NCBI GenBank assembly: GCA_934351925.1
Contig: CAKRJT010000001.1
Span: 124,001 to 188,000 of the forward strand
Direction: 5' to 3'
Length of the DNA: 64,000 nucleotides
DNA from: an uncultured Lachnospiraceae bacterium
Lineage (GTDB): Bacteria; Bacillota; Clostridia; Lachnospirales; Lachnospiraceae
Shown: positions 52,558 through 61,909 of the stretch, in pieces
How positions within the stretch are numbered: position 1 is the first letter of the stretch
How the letters are laid out: the number at the start of each line of letters is the position of its first letter
The notes under the pieces: generated by a model
What the model was told of the DNA's origin: nothing
Databases searched by the model: none
Seen by the model: only the letters and a program-made list of their open reading frames with translations
Program-made: the position numbers and the translations under genes

Positions 52558-54279
52558 CTACGCCTCATTTATGCCCTGCATCGCGTCATATCCCGTCTCG
52601 CCGGTTCTCACTCTCACACAGTCTCTCACGTCATAGATAAATATCTTGCCATCTCCGATATGTCCTGTATAGAGAACCTTTCTCGCTGTTGATACGACCG
52701 TCTCGACCGGAACCTTGGCAACAATTATCTCAACCTTCACCTTAGGAAGGAGCTGTATATCTACCGGCACGCCTCTGTAGTACTCTGTTGCACCCTTCTG
52801 GATACCACAGCCGAGAACCTGTGTAACCGTCATACCCGTGACACCTATATCATTCATGGCATCCTTCAGCTCCTCGAACTTGGACTGTTTTAATATGATA
52901 TCAATTCTTGTGAGCACGCCCTTCCTGTCGGCAGCCCTGTAATCAGATGCAGCCGCGATTGGAATTGCCACATCCACCGGAACGTCTGTTGGCTTTTCAA
53001 GACCGCTGACCTGTGCAAAATCGCCTGTAAGCGAGTCTACCCGGACATTCGGAAGGAAGTCCGCATAGGCATTTCCGAGTCCGTGCTCATTTGTGTCAAG
53101 TCCTTCAATCTCCTCACGCTTTGAAACGCGCAGTCCCACTGTCTTATCTACAATTTTGAAAAGAATAAACGAAGTGATTACCACCCATATCATAACTGTC
53201 AGCACGCCGAGAAGCTGGACTCCGAAAAATCCAAAGCCCTTTCCATAGAACAAGCCCTCCGACTCCGACAAAAGACCTGTCATGACGGTACCTATCATAC
53301 CACATACGCCATGTACGCTTATGGCGCCCACCGGGTCATCAATCCTGCACCTTCTGTCTATGAACTCTACTGCGAGCACAATCGCAATACCGCACACCAG
53401 ACCGATGAGTGCCGCCCCTGCCGGGCTTACCACATCGCAGCCTGCGGTAATTCCTACAAGTCCGGCAAGTGCTCCGTTAAGCGTCATTGACACGTCCGGT
53501 TTTTTGTATCTTATCCATGTAAAAATCATGGTCGTCACACTCGCAACCGCCGCGCTCAGGTTGGTATTCATAAATATTTTTCCCGCGAGCGCTATGTTGT
53601 CGCCCTCCATGCTCACCGTGGAACAGCCGTTAAAACCGAACCAGCAGAACCAGAGAATGAACACACCGAGCGCACCTATCACGATATTGTGTCCCGGTAT
53701 CGCCTTGGAATTGCCGTCCTTGTCATACTTGCCGATGCGCGCTCCGAGCATCTTGGCACCCACAAGTGCCGCAACGCCGCCAACCATATGTACCGCGGTC
53801 GAACCGGCAAAATCATGGAAGCCAAGCTGTGCCAGCCAGCCGCCGCCCCATATCCAGTGCCCCGACATCGGATAAATAATAAGTGAAATCACCGCGCTGT
53901 AGATGCAGTATGCGGAAAACTTCGTCCTCTCTGCCATCGCTCCTGACACTATGGTCGCGCTTGTAGCACAGAACACTGTCTGGAAAATAACATAAGTCCA
54001 TATTGATACACCGTTCGGAAGAATACTGTCATAATTTCCCGTTATGAAAAAATCAAGTGTTCCTATGACCGTTCCGCTCCCGAACATTATTCCAAATCCT
54101 ACGAACCAGTAGATTACCGTACCGATTGCCAGATCGAGAAGATTTTTCATAATGATGTTTCCTGAATTTTTGGCTCTTGTAAAGCCCGCCTCCACCATGG
54201 CAAAGCCCGCCTGCATGAAGAAAACCAGTGCCGCACCTATCAGCACCCATATTGTATTAACCGCTGATAATTCTGACAT
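52558..54279 (-). CDS. amt: Ammonium transporter fused to a PII regulator
   Basis: 573 residues. The first about 395 form an Amt channel of 11 segments (FFMQAGFAMVEAGFTRAKN, DFAGSTAVHMVGG with the first conserved His, SVHGVCGMIG with the second). After a linker, residues about 455-570 form a PII domain (KGVLTRIDIILKQSKFEELK, GIQKGATEYYRGVPVDIQLL as the T-loop, then KVKVEIIVAKVPVETV and GHIGDGKIFIYDV). Normally PII is a separate protein that plugs Amt, so here the plug is built in. T-loop Tyr residues near 505 could be modified. It lies 21 nt after the ABC ATPase gene. Confidence 0.93.
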   Translation of the reverse strand: MSELSAVNTIWVLIGAALVFFMQAGFAMVEAGFTRAKNSGNIIMKNLLDLAIGTVIYWFVGFGIMFGSGTVIGTLDFFITGNYDSILPNGVSIWTYVIFQTVFCATSATIVSGAMAERTKFSAYCIYSAVISLIIYPMSGHWIWGGGWLAQLGFHDFAGSTAVHMVGGVAALVGAKMLGARIGKYDKDGNSKAIPGHNIVIGALGVFILWFCWFGFNGCSTVSMEGDNIALAGKIFMNTNLSAAVASVTTMIFTWIRYKKPDVSMTLNGALAGLVGITAGCDVVSPAGAALIGLVCGIAIVLAVEFIDRRCRIDDPVGAISVHGVCGMIGTVMTGLLSESEGLFYGKGFGFFGVQLLGVLTVMIWVVITSFILFKIVDKTVGLRVSKREEIEGLDTNEHGLGNAYADFLPNVRVDSLTGDFAQVSGLEKPTDVPVDVAIPIAAASDYRAADRKGVLTRIDIILKQSKFEELKDAMNDIGVTGMTVTQVLGCGIQKGATEYYRGVPVDIQLLPKVKVEIIVAKVPVETVVSTARKVLYTGHIGDGKIFIYDVRDCVRVRTGETGYDAMQGINEA

Positions 54280-54300
54280 ATCTTACACCTTCCTTCCCTT

Positions 54301-55056
54301 CTACTCCGCATTCGGATTGGTTATTCTCTTTAGAAATCTCTGTGTCGACGGGTGTTTCGGCGCAACCAGAATTTCCTCCGGCTTTCCCTCCTCGACAACG
54401 ACTCCGCCCTCCATGAACACAACTCTCGAGGCGACCTCCCTCGCAAATGCAATCTCATGCGTGACTACAATCATCGTAATACCTGTCTGTGCCACCGCCT
54501 TGATTGTGTTTAACACCTCACCCACAAGCTCCGGGTCGAGCGCCGAGGTCGGCTCATCAAAGAGAATAACGTCCGGGTCAAGTATCAGCGCTCTCGCAAT
54601 TCCGGCTCTCTGCTGCTGACCTCCTGAAAGCTGCGCCGGATAGAAATCGCATCTTTCCTCAAGCCCTACTTTTTTCAATATTTCACGGCTCATCGCCTCG
54701 GCATCGGATTTCTTGAATTTCTTTACCGTGATAAGCCCCTCCATGACATTCTCAAGAATTGTCTTATTAGCAAAAAGATTGTAATTCTGAAAAACCATTG
54801 CGGTCTTTCTTCTCAATTCTATAACCTGTGACTTTGAATGTTTCTTTGCGTCCACCTCAAAGCCGCTCACCGATATGCTTCCCTCATCAGCCGCATCAAG
54901 AAAATTTATTGTCCTTAGAAGTGTTGTCTTGCCTGAACCGGACGGTCCGAGAATTACCACAACCTCCCCTTTTCCGATACTCATGTTGACACCCTTCAAT
55001 ATGTGATTGCTGCCGAAGGACTTCTGTATATTTTTAAGTTCAACCATCTCCGCCAT
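54301..55056 (-). CDS. Polar amino-acid ABC transporter ATPase
   Basis: 251 residues, GlnQ/HisP type. Walker A GPSGSGKTTLLRTINFLD, signature LSGGQQQRAGIARALILDPD, Walker B VILFDEPTSALD, H-loop VTHEIAFA. The ATG has GGAGG eight bases upstream. It powers the two permeases encoded directly upstream. The amino acid carried is not evident. Confidence 0.94.
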   Translation of the reverse strand: MAEMVELKNIQKSFGSNHILKGVNMSIGKGEVVVILGPSGSGKTTLLRTINFLDAADEGSISVSGFEVDAKKHSKSQVIELRRKTAMVFQNYNLFANKTILENVMEGLITVKKFKKSDAEAMSREILKKVGLEERCDFYPAQLSGGQQQRAGIARALILDPDVILFDEPTSALDPELVGEVLNTIKAVAQTGITMIVVTHEIAFAREVASRVVFMEGGVVVEEGKPEEILVAPKHPSTQRFLKRITNPNAE

Positions 55057-55166
55057 AGTGCCGACCTCCTTTTTATTAAACAGATTTCTGAAACTCCATT
55101 TTGTTAAACATATTTCTAAAAATTTCTTTCCGGAGCTTAATTAAACACAGTATTTTGTCTGCACCG

Positions 55167-55874
55167 TCAAGCTGCCACAGCCCTGAACTTCTTCAGATTA
55201 TTCTCCACAGTCCTGAATATCTTATTGAAGATAAAACTGATAAGCTCATATATTATCGTGGTCATTATGTACGCCTCAATGAAGTTGAGTGCCGGCATCG
55301 CCAGGAGATTGGCCGTAGCCGTAATCTCGTATACCCCGACGTAGTAGGCAAGCGAGGTTCCCTTCACAAGCCCTAAGAAAAGTCCGCTCAGGTTAGGAAG
55401 TGCTATCGCCATCGCCTGAGGAAGGACAATCCTTACAAGTGCCTGTGTCTTTGTCATTCCAACACTGTAGGCTGCCTCCATCTGCCCCTCATCGACCGCC
55501 GCGAGTGATGAACGGAATATCTCCGACGCATACGCCGACTGCTCAAGCACCAGAGCTATGATGGCATAAGCAACTGCAGGCACCGCATCGACATTTATCT
55601 CCCTGCCAATGCTTACACCATAGCCGTAGATGATATTCGGAAGTGCATAATAGGATATGTACAAAAGAATGATCATCGGCACACCTCGCAGAAACGAGAC
55701 ATACACCGCAAATATCTGTGAAAGCACCGGAACCTTATTTTTTCTTATAAGAGCAATTCCAAGTCCGAGCAGCCAGCCTATAACCGCCGATGCAAAAGCC
55801 ATGAGAAGTGTTATAGGTATGGCGCCCAGAAGCTTCGGGATTGACTCTGCAATAAATCTGAAATTAATAATCAT
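55167..55874 (-). CDS. Amino-acid ABC transporter permease, second
   Basis: 235-residue HisMQ-type permease with five membrane segments. EAA-like motif QMEAAYSVGMTKTQALVRIVLPQ. It forms a heterodimer with the other permease. 110 nt of apparently non-coding AT-rich sequence separate it from the ATPase gene. Confidence 0.92.
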   Translation of the reverse strand: MIINFRFIAESIPKLLGAIPITLLMAFASAVIGWLLGLGIALIRKNKVPVLSQIFAVYVSFLRGVPMIILLYISYYALPNIIYGYGVSIGREINVDAVPAVAYAIIALVLEQSAYASEIFRSSLAAVDEGQMEAAYSVGMTKTQALVRIVLPQAMAIALPNLSGLFLGLVKGTSLAYYVGVYEITATANLLAMPALNFIEAYIMTTIIYELISFIFNKIFRTVENNLKKFRAVAA

Positions 55875-55901
55875 ACGCTGTTCCCCATTTCCCGTTATTT
55901 T

Positions 55902-56606
55902 TTAGCTTGCCGCCTGTTTTCTGCCCTTGGTATACATTTTCTCAACAAGCTTTGTAAGCTTCTCAAGGATAAAGCACACCGCCCAGAATATAAGCCCTGT
56001 CGCTATATAAATTTCCAGCCTGTTGGTTCCGTAGCTTGCCGAGCTTAACGCCCTTGCCCTTCCGAGAATATCTATGACACCGATTGTGAATGCAAGTGAG
56101 GTCTCCTTAAAGAGCATTATGATGTTGTTTCCAAGCGTCGGAATGGCTACGCCTAACGCCTGCGGAAAAACAATCCTTCTGAATGCCGTAAACGGTTTCA
56201 TTCCGACACTGTAGGCTGCCTCCCTCTGTCCCTTGTTCACGGAAAGATACGCCGCCCTCATCATCTCAGCCATGTTTGCCGATGTGCTTAGTGCGAGACA
56301 CGCAACAATGTAGGTGGTCTTGCTTATGCCGCTCATGTTGACCCCGAGTGCATTCATAAGCTGCGGAAGTCCAAGGTAAAGTAAAAATATAAGCACAAGT
56401 GTCGGGATACCCCGCATGAAGGATATCCACCCCTTCGTCACCGCCCTTGCCACCTTATTTCTGCTCAGTGCGCCGACCGCAACCAGCGCACCGATTATCA
56501 AAGAGAAGAGCAGTGACAGAAGAAGTATCTCTATAGTCAGTGGAAAAGCCTTCATAACCTTTGGGATATAGCTTGGTATCGACGCCCAGTCATATTTATG
56601 TCCCAT
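55902..56606 (-). CDS. Amino-acid ABC transporter permease, first
   Basis: About 234 residues, HisMQ type, with five membrane segments. EAA-like motif QREAAYSVGMKPFTAFRRIVFPQ. The ATG at 56606 with AAAGGAG upstream is preferred to the long frame. It starts 23 nt after the binding-protein gene. Confidence 0.92.
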   Translation of the reverse strand: MGHKYDWASIPSYIPKVMKAFPLTIEILLLSLLFSLIIGALVAVGALSRNKVARAVTKGWISFMRGIPTLVLIFLLYLGLPQLMNALGVNMSGISKTTYIVACLALSTSANMAEMMRAAYLSVNKGQREAAYSVGMKPFTAFRRIVFPQALGVAIPTLGNNIIMLFKETSLAFTIGVIDILGRARALSSASYGTNRLEIYIATGLIFWAVCFILEKLTKLVEKMYTKGRKQAAS

Positions 56607-56629
56607 AATTCTCCACTCCTTTCCACCGC

Positions 56630-57478
56630 TTACTTTGCCGTGATTGAAACCATATCTGCATATAGACCGAATACATCCTCGCCGTACCACTTTTCGGAAA
56701 TCTTAGAGAGTGTTCCGTCTGCAATCATTTCCTTTAAAACAGCATCTATATCATCACATAACTGCTGCTCCGTCTTAGGAAACATAAGGTAGGTATCCTC
56801 GCACATCACAACGTCCGTAAGTGTAAGATTGTCAATTCCAAGCTCAGGAACGACGCTGTCGAAGGTTGCCTTGTAGGTAAGCGATGCATCCACCTGTCCG
56901 TTGGATACCTTTAAAAATGTGTCTGCCGTTGACTGGTCAGATACAGCAACAATATTAAGCTCCTGACCCGGATGTGCATCATTGTATGCCATGAGCATCT
57001 GATACTCGTAGGCACTTGGGTTCTGCTCCATTGTCTTTCCAGCCATATCCGCCATGCTTGTTATTCCCGAATCAGTTTTGACAGCAAGGCTCATAGGTGA
57101 CAGGCAGTAGTACTGGCTTGGGAAAAGATACTTCTCCTTTCTTGCATCAGACTGCACAAGCTGATGTGAAAGAAAATTGATTGAACCTGAATCAATCGAA
57201 ACAATAAGTGTCGAAAAGTCCATCGCCTGAATTTCAAATTCATACTGAGGAAGTCTCGCATCGAGTTCATTAAGAACATCGATATCGTAACCTACCGAAT
57301 TACCATTTTCATCCAGATAACAGAAAGGAGCAGCTCCGTTACCTGTGCCAACCACGATATGTCTCACTCCGTCTGTCGATGTTGTCGAAGCTTCCTTCTT
57401 GCTGCATGCCGTAACGCCCATCACCATAATTCCCGCAAGTACAGCACAGCCTAATCTCTTTAACATATTCCTTCTCAT
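56630..57478 (-). CDS. Amino-acid-binding lipoprotein of the ABC importer
   Basis: About 282 residues, solute-binding protein family 3. Signal peptide ending in a lipobox (MVMGVTACSKK), then FCYLDENGNSVGYDIDVLNEL, the opening typical of polar amino-acid receptors. The ATG at 57478 with GAAGGAGG upstream is clearly better than the 57676 frame opening. First gene of the nine-gene operon, with a 170-nt leader containing a terminator-like hairpin. Confidence 0.93.
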   Translation of the reverse strand: MRRNMLKRLGCAVLAGIMVMGVTACSKKEASTTSTDGVRHIVVGTGNGAAPFCYLDENGNSVGYDIDVLNELDARLPQYEFEIQAMDFSTLIVSIDSGSINFLSHQLVQSDARKEKYLFPSQYYCLSPMSLAVKTDSGITSMADMAGKTMEQNPSAYEYQMLMAYNDAHPGQELNIVAVSDQSTADTFLKVSNGQVDASLTYKATFDSVVPELGIDNLTLTDVVMCEDTYLMFPKTEQQLCDDIDAVLKEMIADGTLSKISEKWYGEDVFGLYADMVSITAK

Positions 57479-57588
57479 ACACAGTCCTCCTTCTTTTTCT
57501 CTTCTACATTTTCTTTTTCCTTCACAAAACAAAATATTTATGTTTTCCACAAAGCTTTTTAATTCCGCCGGCTTTCCCTGACAGCGAA

Positions 57589-57624
57589 AAAGGCGCTTAT
57601 CCTGATTGGATAAACGCCTTCGTT
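57589..57624 (-). terminator. Terminator-like hairpin in the operon leader
   Basis: The minus strand reads a stem AAGGCGTTTATCC/GGATAAGCGCCTT with a 5-nt loop and one mismatch, followed by TTTCGC. It lies between the promoter and the first gene, about 25 nt after the expected transcript start. It may attenuate the operon or stop transcripts arriving from the MBOAT gene. Confidence 0.75.
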
Positions 57625-57655
57625 TATGTGTTCGTATTTTGTTTTGTTGTGGCTT

Positions 57656-57683
57656 ATTATACAACTTCAAAATCAAAAGTCAA
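57656..57683 (-). promoter_or_regulatory. Sigma-A promoter of the nine-gene operon
   Basis: TTGACT (57683-57678), a 16-nt spacer and a consensus TATAAT (57661-57656). Confidence 0.82.
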
Positions 57684-57775
57684 TTCATTTTCAGAAAATA
57701 TAAAAATTTTGTAAAGTATGTAGAAATTCTTACTTCAACAAAGTTATTTTTGTATACCATGACAATGCTTTTTCA

Positions 57776-59284
57776 TCAGAACTTAAAATAAATAAACGGA
57801 TTGTAGGTTCCGCTTATTATTCTTAAGATGCACAATATAAGCAGCCCGAGCATGACAAACATGTCAAGTGCCATGAACCAGGTTTTCTTTCTCACCCTGT
57901 CATACACTCCTGCAAGTGCCCTCGAGACAAAGCCCATTCCGGCAAATGCGGCTGCAAATGCAATTATAAGCTCCATCGACAGAAAGCCGAGGCACCGGTA
58001 CACTCCCGAGCCCGCCGCTGCCGCTCCGGCACTCCCGTTGTATCTGCCGAACATCGCAGCTATGTACTTCCCCGCATACACTATATTGTCCGACCGGAAC
58101 AGAACCCAGCCCAATATCACCATAAGCATGGTGTACACCCAGTTAATGGGCTTAACCGGATTTCTGCCAAGCAGCTTTCCGAGAAAAAGCCTCTCGATAA
58201 TCTGTAACAGCGCATACAGCAGTCCCCACACAAGGAACGTGAAATTAGCTCCGTGCCATATTCCCGTTAACAGAAACACGATGAATACATTTCTGTAGGT
58301 TTTCCCAGCGCCCTCCCTGCTGCCACCGAGCGGAAAATACACATATTCCTTGAACCACGACGACAACGAGATATGCCATCTGCGCCAGAACTCCTGCACC
58401 GAAAGCGATGTGTATGGATAATTGAAATTTTCCTTAAATCTGAACCCGAACATTCTTCCAAGCCCTATCGCCATGTCCGAGTAGCCCGAGAAATCATAGT
58501 AAATCTGCATCGTGTACGAGAGCGCCCCAAGCCATGCCGTAAGGCTTCCCATCAGCTCAGGCTCCATGCCCCAGACAGCGTCAGCCGTAAGCGCAAACGT
58601 ATTGGCAAGCAGCACCTTCTTCGCAAGCCCGCATATAAAGCGTCTCTGACCCGACAAGAAGAGCGGCGCGCTCTCCTTTCTCGTATCAATCTGCCTTGCC
58701 ACATCACTGTACTTGACAATCGGTCCGGCGATAAGCTGAGGAAAGAAGGATACATACAGCGCAAATTTTAGGATATTTTTCTGAACCTGTGCCCTTCCCG
58801 AGTACACATCAATGACGTAGGACATAGCCTGAAAGGTGAAAAAAGATATACCTATCGGGAGCACAATCTCCTTAATTCCAAGCACTCCCGTCCCCTGCAT
58901 GGAGAACATTGCCCCAAACGCCTGCCCGCAGCCCATTACTCCCGATAACATTCCAATCACGTTCTCGAGCACCACCACAAGCATATTAAAGTACTTAAAC
59001 ACAAAGAGCATCGCAAGATTTAACACTATTGCCAACAACAGTATGCCCTTTGCGCGCCGCCTCTCCATCAGACGTCCTGCTGTATAGTTGAGCGCAATTG
59101 AAAAGAGCATGATGAGCAGATAATATATTCCGCCCCATGCATAGAATATGAGGCTTGCGATTAAAAGCCACACATTCTTAAGCGTATACCTAAGCCTTCC
59201 ATCCGCCACCTTGGACAGAAGCATATTTACAATAAGAACCGTCGGCAGAAAAATCCACAAAAAACTCATTGAAGCAAACAGCAT
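57776..59284 (-). CDS. MBOAT O-acyltransferase, AlgI-like
   Basis: 502 residues with about ten membrane segments. DFSGYSDMAIGLGRMFGF, LSVQEFWRRWHISLSSWFK and the catalytic His in LLTGIWHGANFTFLVWGLL are the AlgI/DltB signatures. Such proteins carry acyl groups across the membrane for polymer acetylation, normally with an AlgJ- or DltD-like partner, which is absent here. It starts 5 nt after proB, so it is probably co-transcribed despite the unrelated function. Confidence 0.88.
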   Translation of the reverse strand: MLFASMSFLWIFLPTVLIVNMLLSKVADGRLRYTLKNVWLLIASLIFYAWGGIYYLLIMLFSIALNYTAGRLMERRRAKGILLLAIVLNLAMLFVFKYFNMLVVVLENVIGMLSGVMGCGQAFGAMFSMQGTGVLGIKEIVLPIGISFFTFQAMSYVIDVYSGRAQVQKNILKFALYVSFFPQLIAGPIVKYSDVARQIDTRKESAPLFLSGQRRFICGLAKKVLLANTFALTADAVWGMEPELMGSLTAWLGALSYTMQIYYDFSGYSDMAIGLGRMFGFRFKENFNYPYTSLSVQEFWRRWHISLSSWFKEYVYFPLGGSREGAGKTYRNVFIVFLLTGIWHGANFTFLVWGLLYALLQIIERLFLGKLLGRNPVKPINWVYTMLMVILGWVLFRSDNIVYAGKYIAAMFGRYNGSAGAAAAGSGVYRCLGFLSMELIIAFAAAFAGMGFVSRALAGVYDRVRKKTWFMALDMFVMLGLLILCILRIISGTYNPFIYFKF

Positions 59285-59289
59285 TTTTC

Positions 59290-60066
59290 TTACCCCGCGA
59301 AAAAGCGCGTCCCCGCCTTCCTGTCCTCGCTCACCTCGTACAGAAGCTCCGGCTTATCGCCGTTAATTATCACCATGTCTATTCCGTTCTCATTCGCGAT
59401 TGATGCCGCCTTTAGCTTGGTCGCCATGCCACCCGTTCCGAGCTTGGAGCCTGCTCCTCCCGCTAGCGCCCTTATCTCATCAGTTATTCCGTGAACCTCC
59501 TCGATGAGCTTCGCGTCCTCGTATTTATGTGGATCCTTGTCATACAATCCGTCTATGTCGGACATGATCACAAGGGTATCCGCCTTCGCCACGGACGCCA
59601 CTATCGCCGCGAGTGAGTCATTCTCGCCTACCTCGAGTTCAAGCTCATCTATCGCAACCGTGTCGTTCTCATTGACTATCGGAATTACACCAAGCTCAAT
59701 AAGCTTCGCCATGGCATTCTCGACATTTCTTCTCCTGTCCTCAAGGAGAACATACTTTGTCAGGAGAAGCTGTGCAACCGTCACACCGTACTCAGAGAAC
59801 TTCTTGTCGTACATATCCATAAGTTCACACTGTCCGACAGCCGCGCATGCCTGCTTACCCGGCGTATCCTTCGGGCGTTCCCTAAGCCCAATCTTACTCA
59901 TTCCAAGTGCAATCGAACCGCTTGACACCAGTATCATCTGGTTTCCCGCGTTCTGAAGGTCAGCGATGGTCTTTACTATCTTCTCGACCCTCCTGATATT
60001 AAGATGCCCCGTCGCATAGGTCAGCGTCGATGTACCTACTTTTACTACAATTCTCTTTCCTGTCAT
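59290..60066 (-). CDS. proB: Glutamate 5-kinase
   Basis: First enzyme of proline synthesis, phosphorylating glutamate. Amino-acid kinase fold: KRIVVKVGTSTLTY, ILVSSGSIALGMSKIGL, IPIVNENDTVAIDEL, DIDGLYDKDP, GSKLGTGGMATKLKAA. 258 residues, so it lacks the C-terminal PUA domain present in enzymes such as that of E. coli, as in other short ProB forms. No proA is adjacent. Confidence 0.94.
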   Translation of the reverse strand: MTGKRIVVKVGTSTLTYATGHLNIRRVEKIVKTIADLQNAGNQMILVSSGSIALGMSKIGLRERPKDTPGKQACAAVGQCELMDMYDKKFSEYGVTVAQLLLTKYVLLEDRRRNVENAMAKLIELGVIPIVNENDTVAIDELELEVGENDSLAAIVASVAKADTLVIMSDIDGLYDKDPHKYEDAKLIEEVHGITDEIRALAGGAGSKLGTGGMATKLKAASIANENGIDMVIINGDKPELLYEVSEDRKAGTRFFAG

Positions 60067-60119
60067 GTCTTTTCTCCTGTTTCCCGGGACACCTGTCCCA
60101 AATCCTCTGCCCCAATAAA

Positions 60120-61871
60120 TCAGAACTGGCTGTTATATAGCTGTGAATAGAATCCACCCTTCGCAAGGAGGGTATCATGGTTACCCTGCTCTATTATGTG
60201 TCCGTCCTTCATTACAAGGATGACATCCGCCTCACGGATCGTTGATAGTCTGTGTGCCACGATAAAGCTTGTCCTGCCATTCATCATGCGCGCAAAGGCT
60301 TCCTGAATCTTGATTTCCGTTCTGGTATCGATTGATGAGGTAGCCTCATCAAGTATGAGCATAGGTGGCAGGCAGAGCATTACTCTTGCTATGCACAGAA
60401 GCTGCTTCTGTCCCTGTGACAGGCTTCCGCCGTCCTCGTTGAGCACTGTGTCGTAGCCCTGCGGAAGTCTCTTTATAAAACTGTGTGCATGTGAGGCCTT
60501 TGCTGCCGCAATCATCTCTTCTTCTGTGGCATCCGGCTTACCCATCTTAAGATTCTCCCTGATGGTTCCGTTCTTAAGCCATGTGTCCTGAAGCACCATA
60601 CCGTAAGATCTTCTAAGGCTTCCTCTGGTGACATCCCTTATGTCATCGCCCGCAACCTTGATGCTTCCCGAATTTACATCGTAGAAACGCATGAGAAGGT
60701 TGATGAGTGTCGTCTTACCGCAGCCCGTAGGACCTACGATGGCGATACGCTGTCCCGGCTTCACAGAGAGATTGAAATCCTCGATAAGCTTCTGATCCGG
60801 AACATATGAAAAATATACATTCTCAAGCTCCACATGTCCGTCCGCATTTACCGTCTTAGCATTTTCCGGCTCAGGAACCTGCGGCTCCTCCTCTATAAGC
60901 TCCATAACTCGTCCCGCACAGGTGAGTGCGTTCTGAAGCTCGGTAACAACGCCTGAAATCTCATTGAACGGCTTGGTGTACTGATTTGCGTAGCTGAGCA
61001 TACTCGAGAGCCTGCCAATGCTTATTCTGCCGTGCACCGCGGATATCGCACCGACAAGCGCGACGAGCATGTACACGATACTGTTTACAAATCTGGTTGA
61101 AGGGTTCGTTATCGATGAGAAGAAGATTGCCTTTAAGGAGCACTTCTCAAGTCTGTCATTTACCTCGTCAAACTTCTCCTTTACCTCGTCCTCCTGGCTG
61201 TACGCCTTCACAACTTTTAAATTTCCGACCATCTCATCTATGATTGCTGTCTGCTCGCCTCTCGTCTCAGACTGCTTTTTGAACATCTCGTGGGTGTTCT
61301 TGGCGATATACGCCGCAACAAAAAGTGAGAGCGGCGTCACACACACAACGACAATCGTTATCGGAATGTTGATAGTGAGCATAAATCCAAGCGTTCCGAG
61401 TATCGTTATAACCCCCGTAAACAACTGTGTAAATCCCATCAGAAGACCGTCCGCAAACTGGTCAACATCGGCGATGACACGGCTCACCACATCGCCGTAA
61501 GGGTGCCCGTCAATGTACTTGAGCGGAAGTATCTCAAGCTTTCTTATCGCCTCAGTACGGATGTCCCTTATTACGTTGTAGGTAATCTTGTTGTTGGATA
61601 CGTTCATAAGCCACTGTGCAATTGCACCGATAATGATTACCGCTATCATTGTCTTAATTATCGAAAGTATTCCATCAAAATCCACCATTCCCTCATTGAT
61701 TATGAGGTCTATCGCATTACCTGTGAGTATCGGAACATACAATGTACATGCCACCGTGACTGCCGCAAGCAATATCGAAATTATAAGAAAAACATAATAT
61801 TTTTTGATATATCTGAGCACCTTGCCTATTGTGCTCCTGTCCTCGTTGGTTAATTTTCTGACCTTTGCCAT
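60120..61871 (-). CDS. ABC exporter half-transporter, second pair, consensus-site subunit
   Basis: About 583 residues: six membrane segments, then an ATPase domain with GPTGCGKTTLI, SLSQGQKQLLCIARVM, MLILDEATSSID and the H-loop VAHRLST. The catalytic Glu after Walker B is present. The ATG at 61871 with AGGAGG upstream is preferred to a GTG at 61904. It is paired with the gene ending at 62017 and paralogous to the 39297-43301 pair. Confidence 0.9.
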   Translation of the reverse strand: MAKVRKLTNEDRSTIGKVLRYIKKYYVFLIISILLAAVTVACTLYVPILTGNAIDLIINEGMVDFDGILSIIKTMIAVIIIGAIAQWLMNVSNNKITYNVIRDIRTEAIRKLEILPLKYIDGHPYGDVVSRVIADVDQFADGLLMGFTQLFTGVITILGTLGFMLTINIPITIVVVCVTPLSLFVAAYIAKNTHEMFKKQSETRGEQTAIIDEMVGNLKVVKAYSQEDEVKEKFDEVNDRLEKCSLKAIFFSSITNPSTRFVNSIVYMLVALVGAISAVHGRISIGRLSSMLSYANQYTKPFNEISGVVTELQNALTCAGRVMELIEEEPQVPEPENAKTVNADGHVELENVYFSYVPDQKLIEDFNLSVKPGQRIAIVGPTGCGKTTLINLLMRFYDVNSGSIKVAGDDIRDVTRGSLRRSYGMVLQDTWLKNGTIRENLKMGKPDATEEEMIAAAKASHAHSFIKRLPQGYDTVLNEDGGSLSQGQKQLLCIARVMLCLPPMLILDEATSSIDTRTEIKIQEAFARMMNGRTSFIVAHRLSTIREADVILVMKDGHIIEQGNHDTLLAKGGFYSQLYNSQF

Positions 61872-61909
61872 GTCCTTAAGCCTCCTCGTTGTTCTATCTT
61901 CCACATAAA

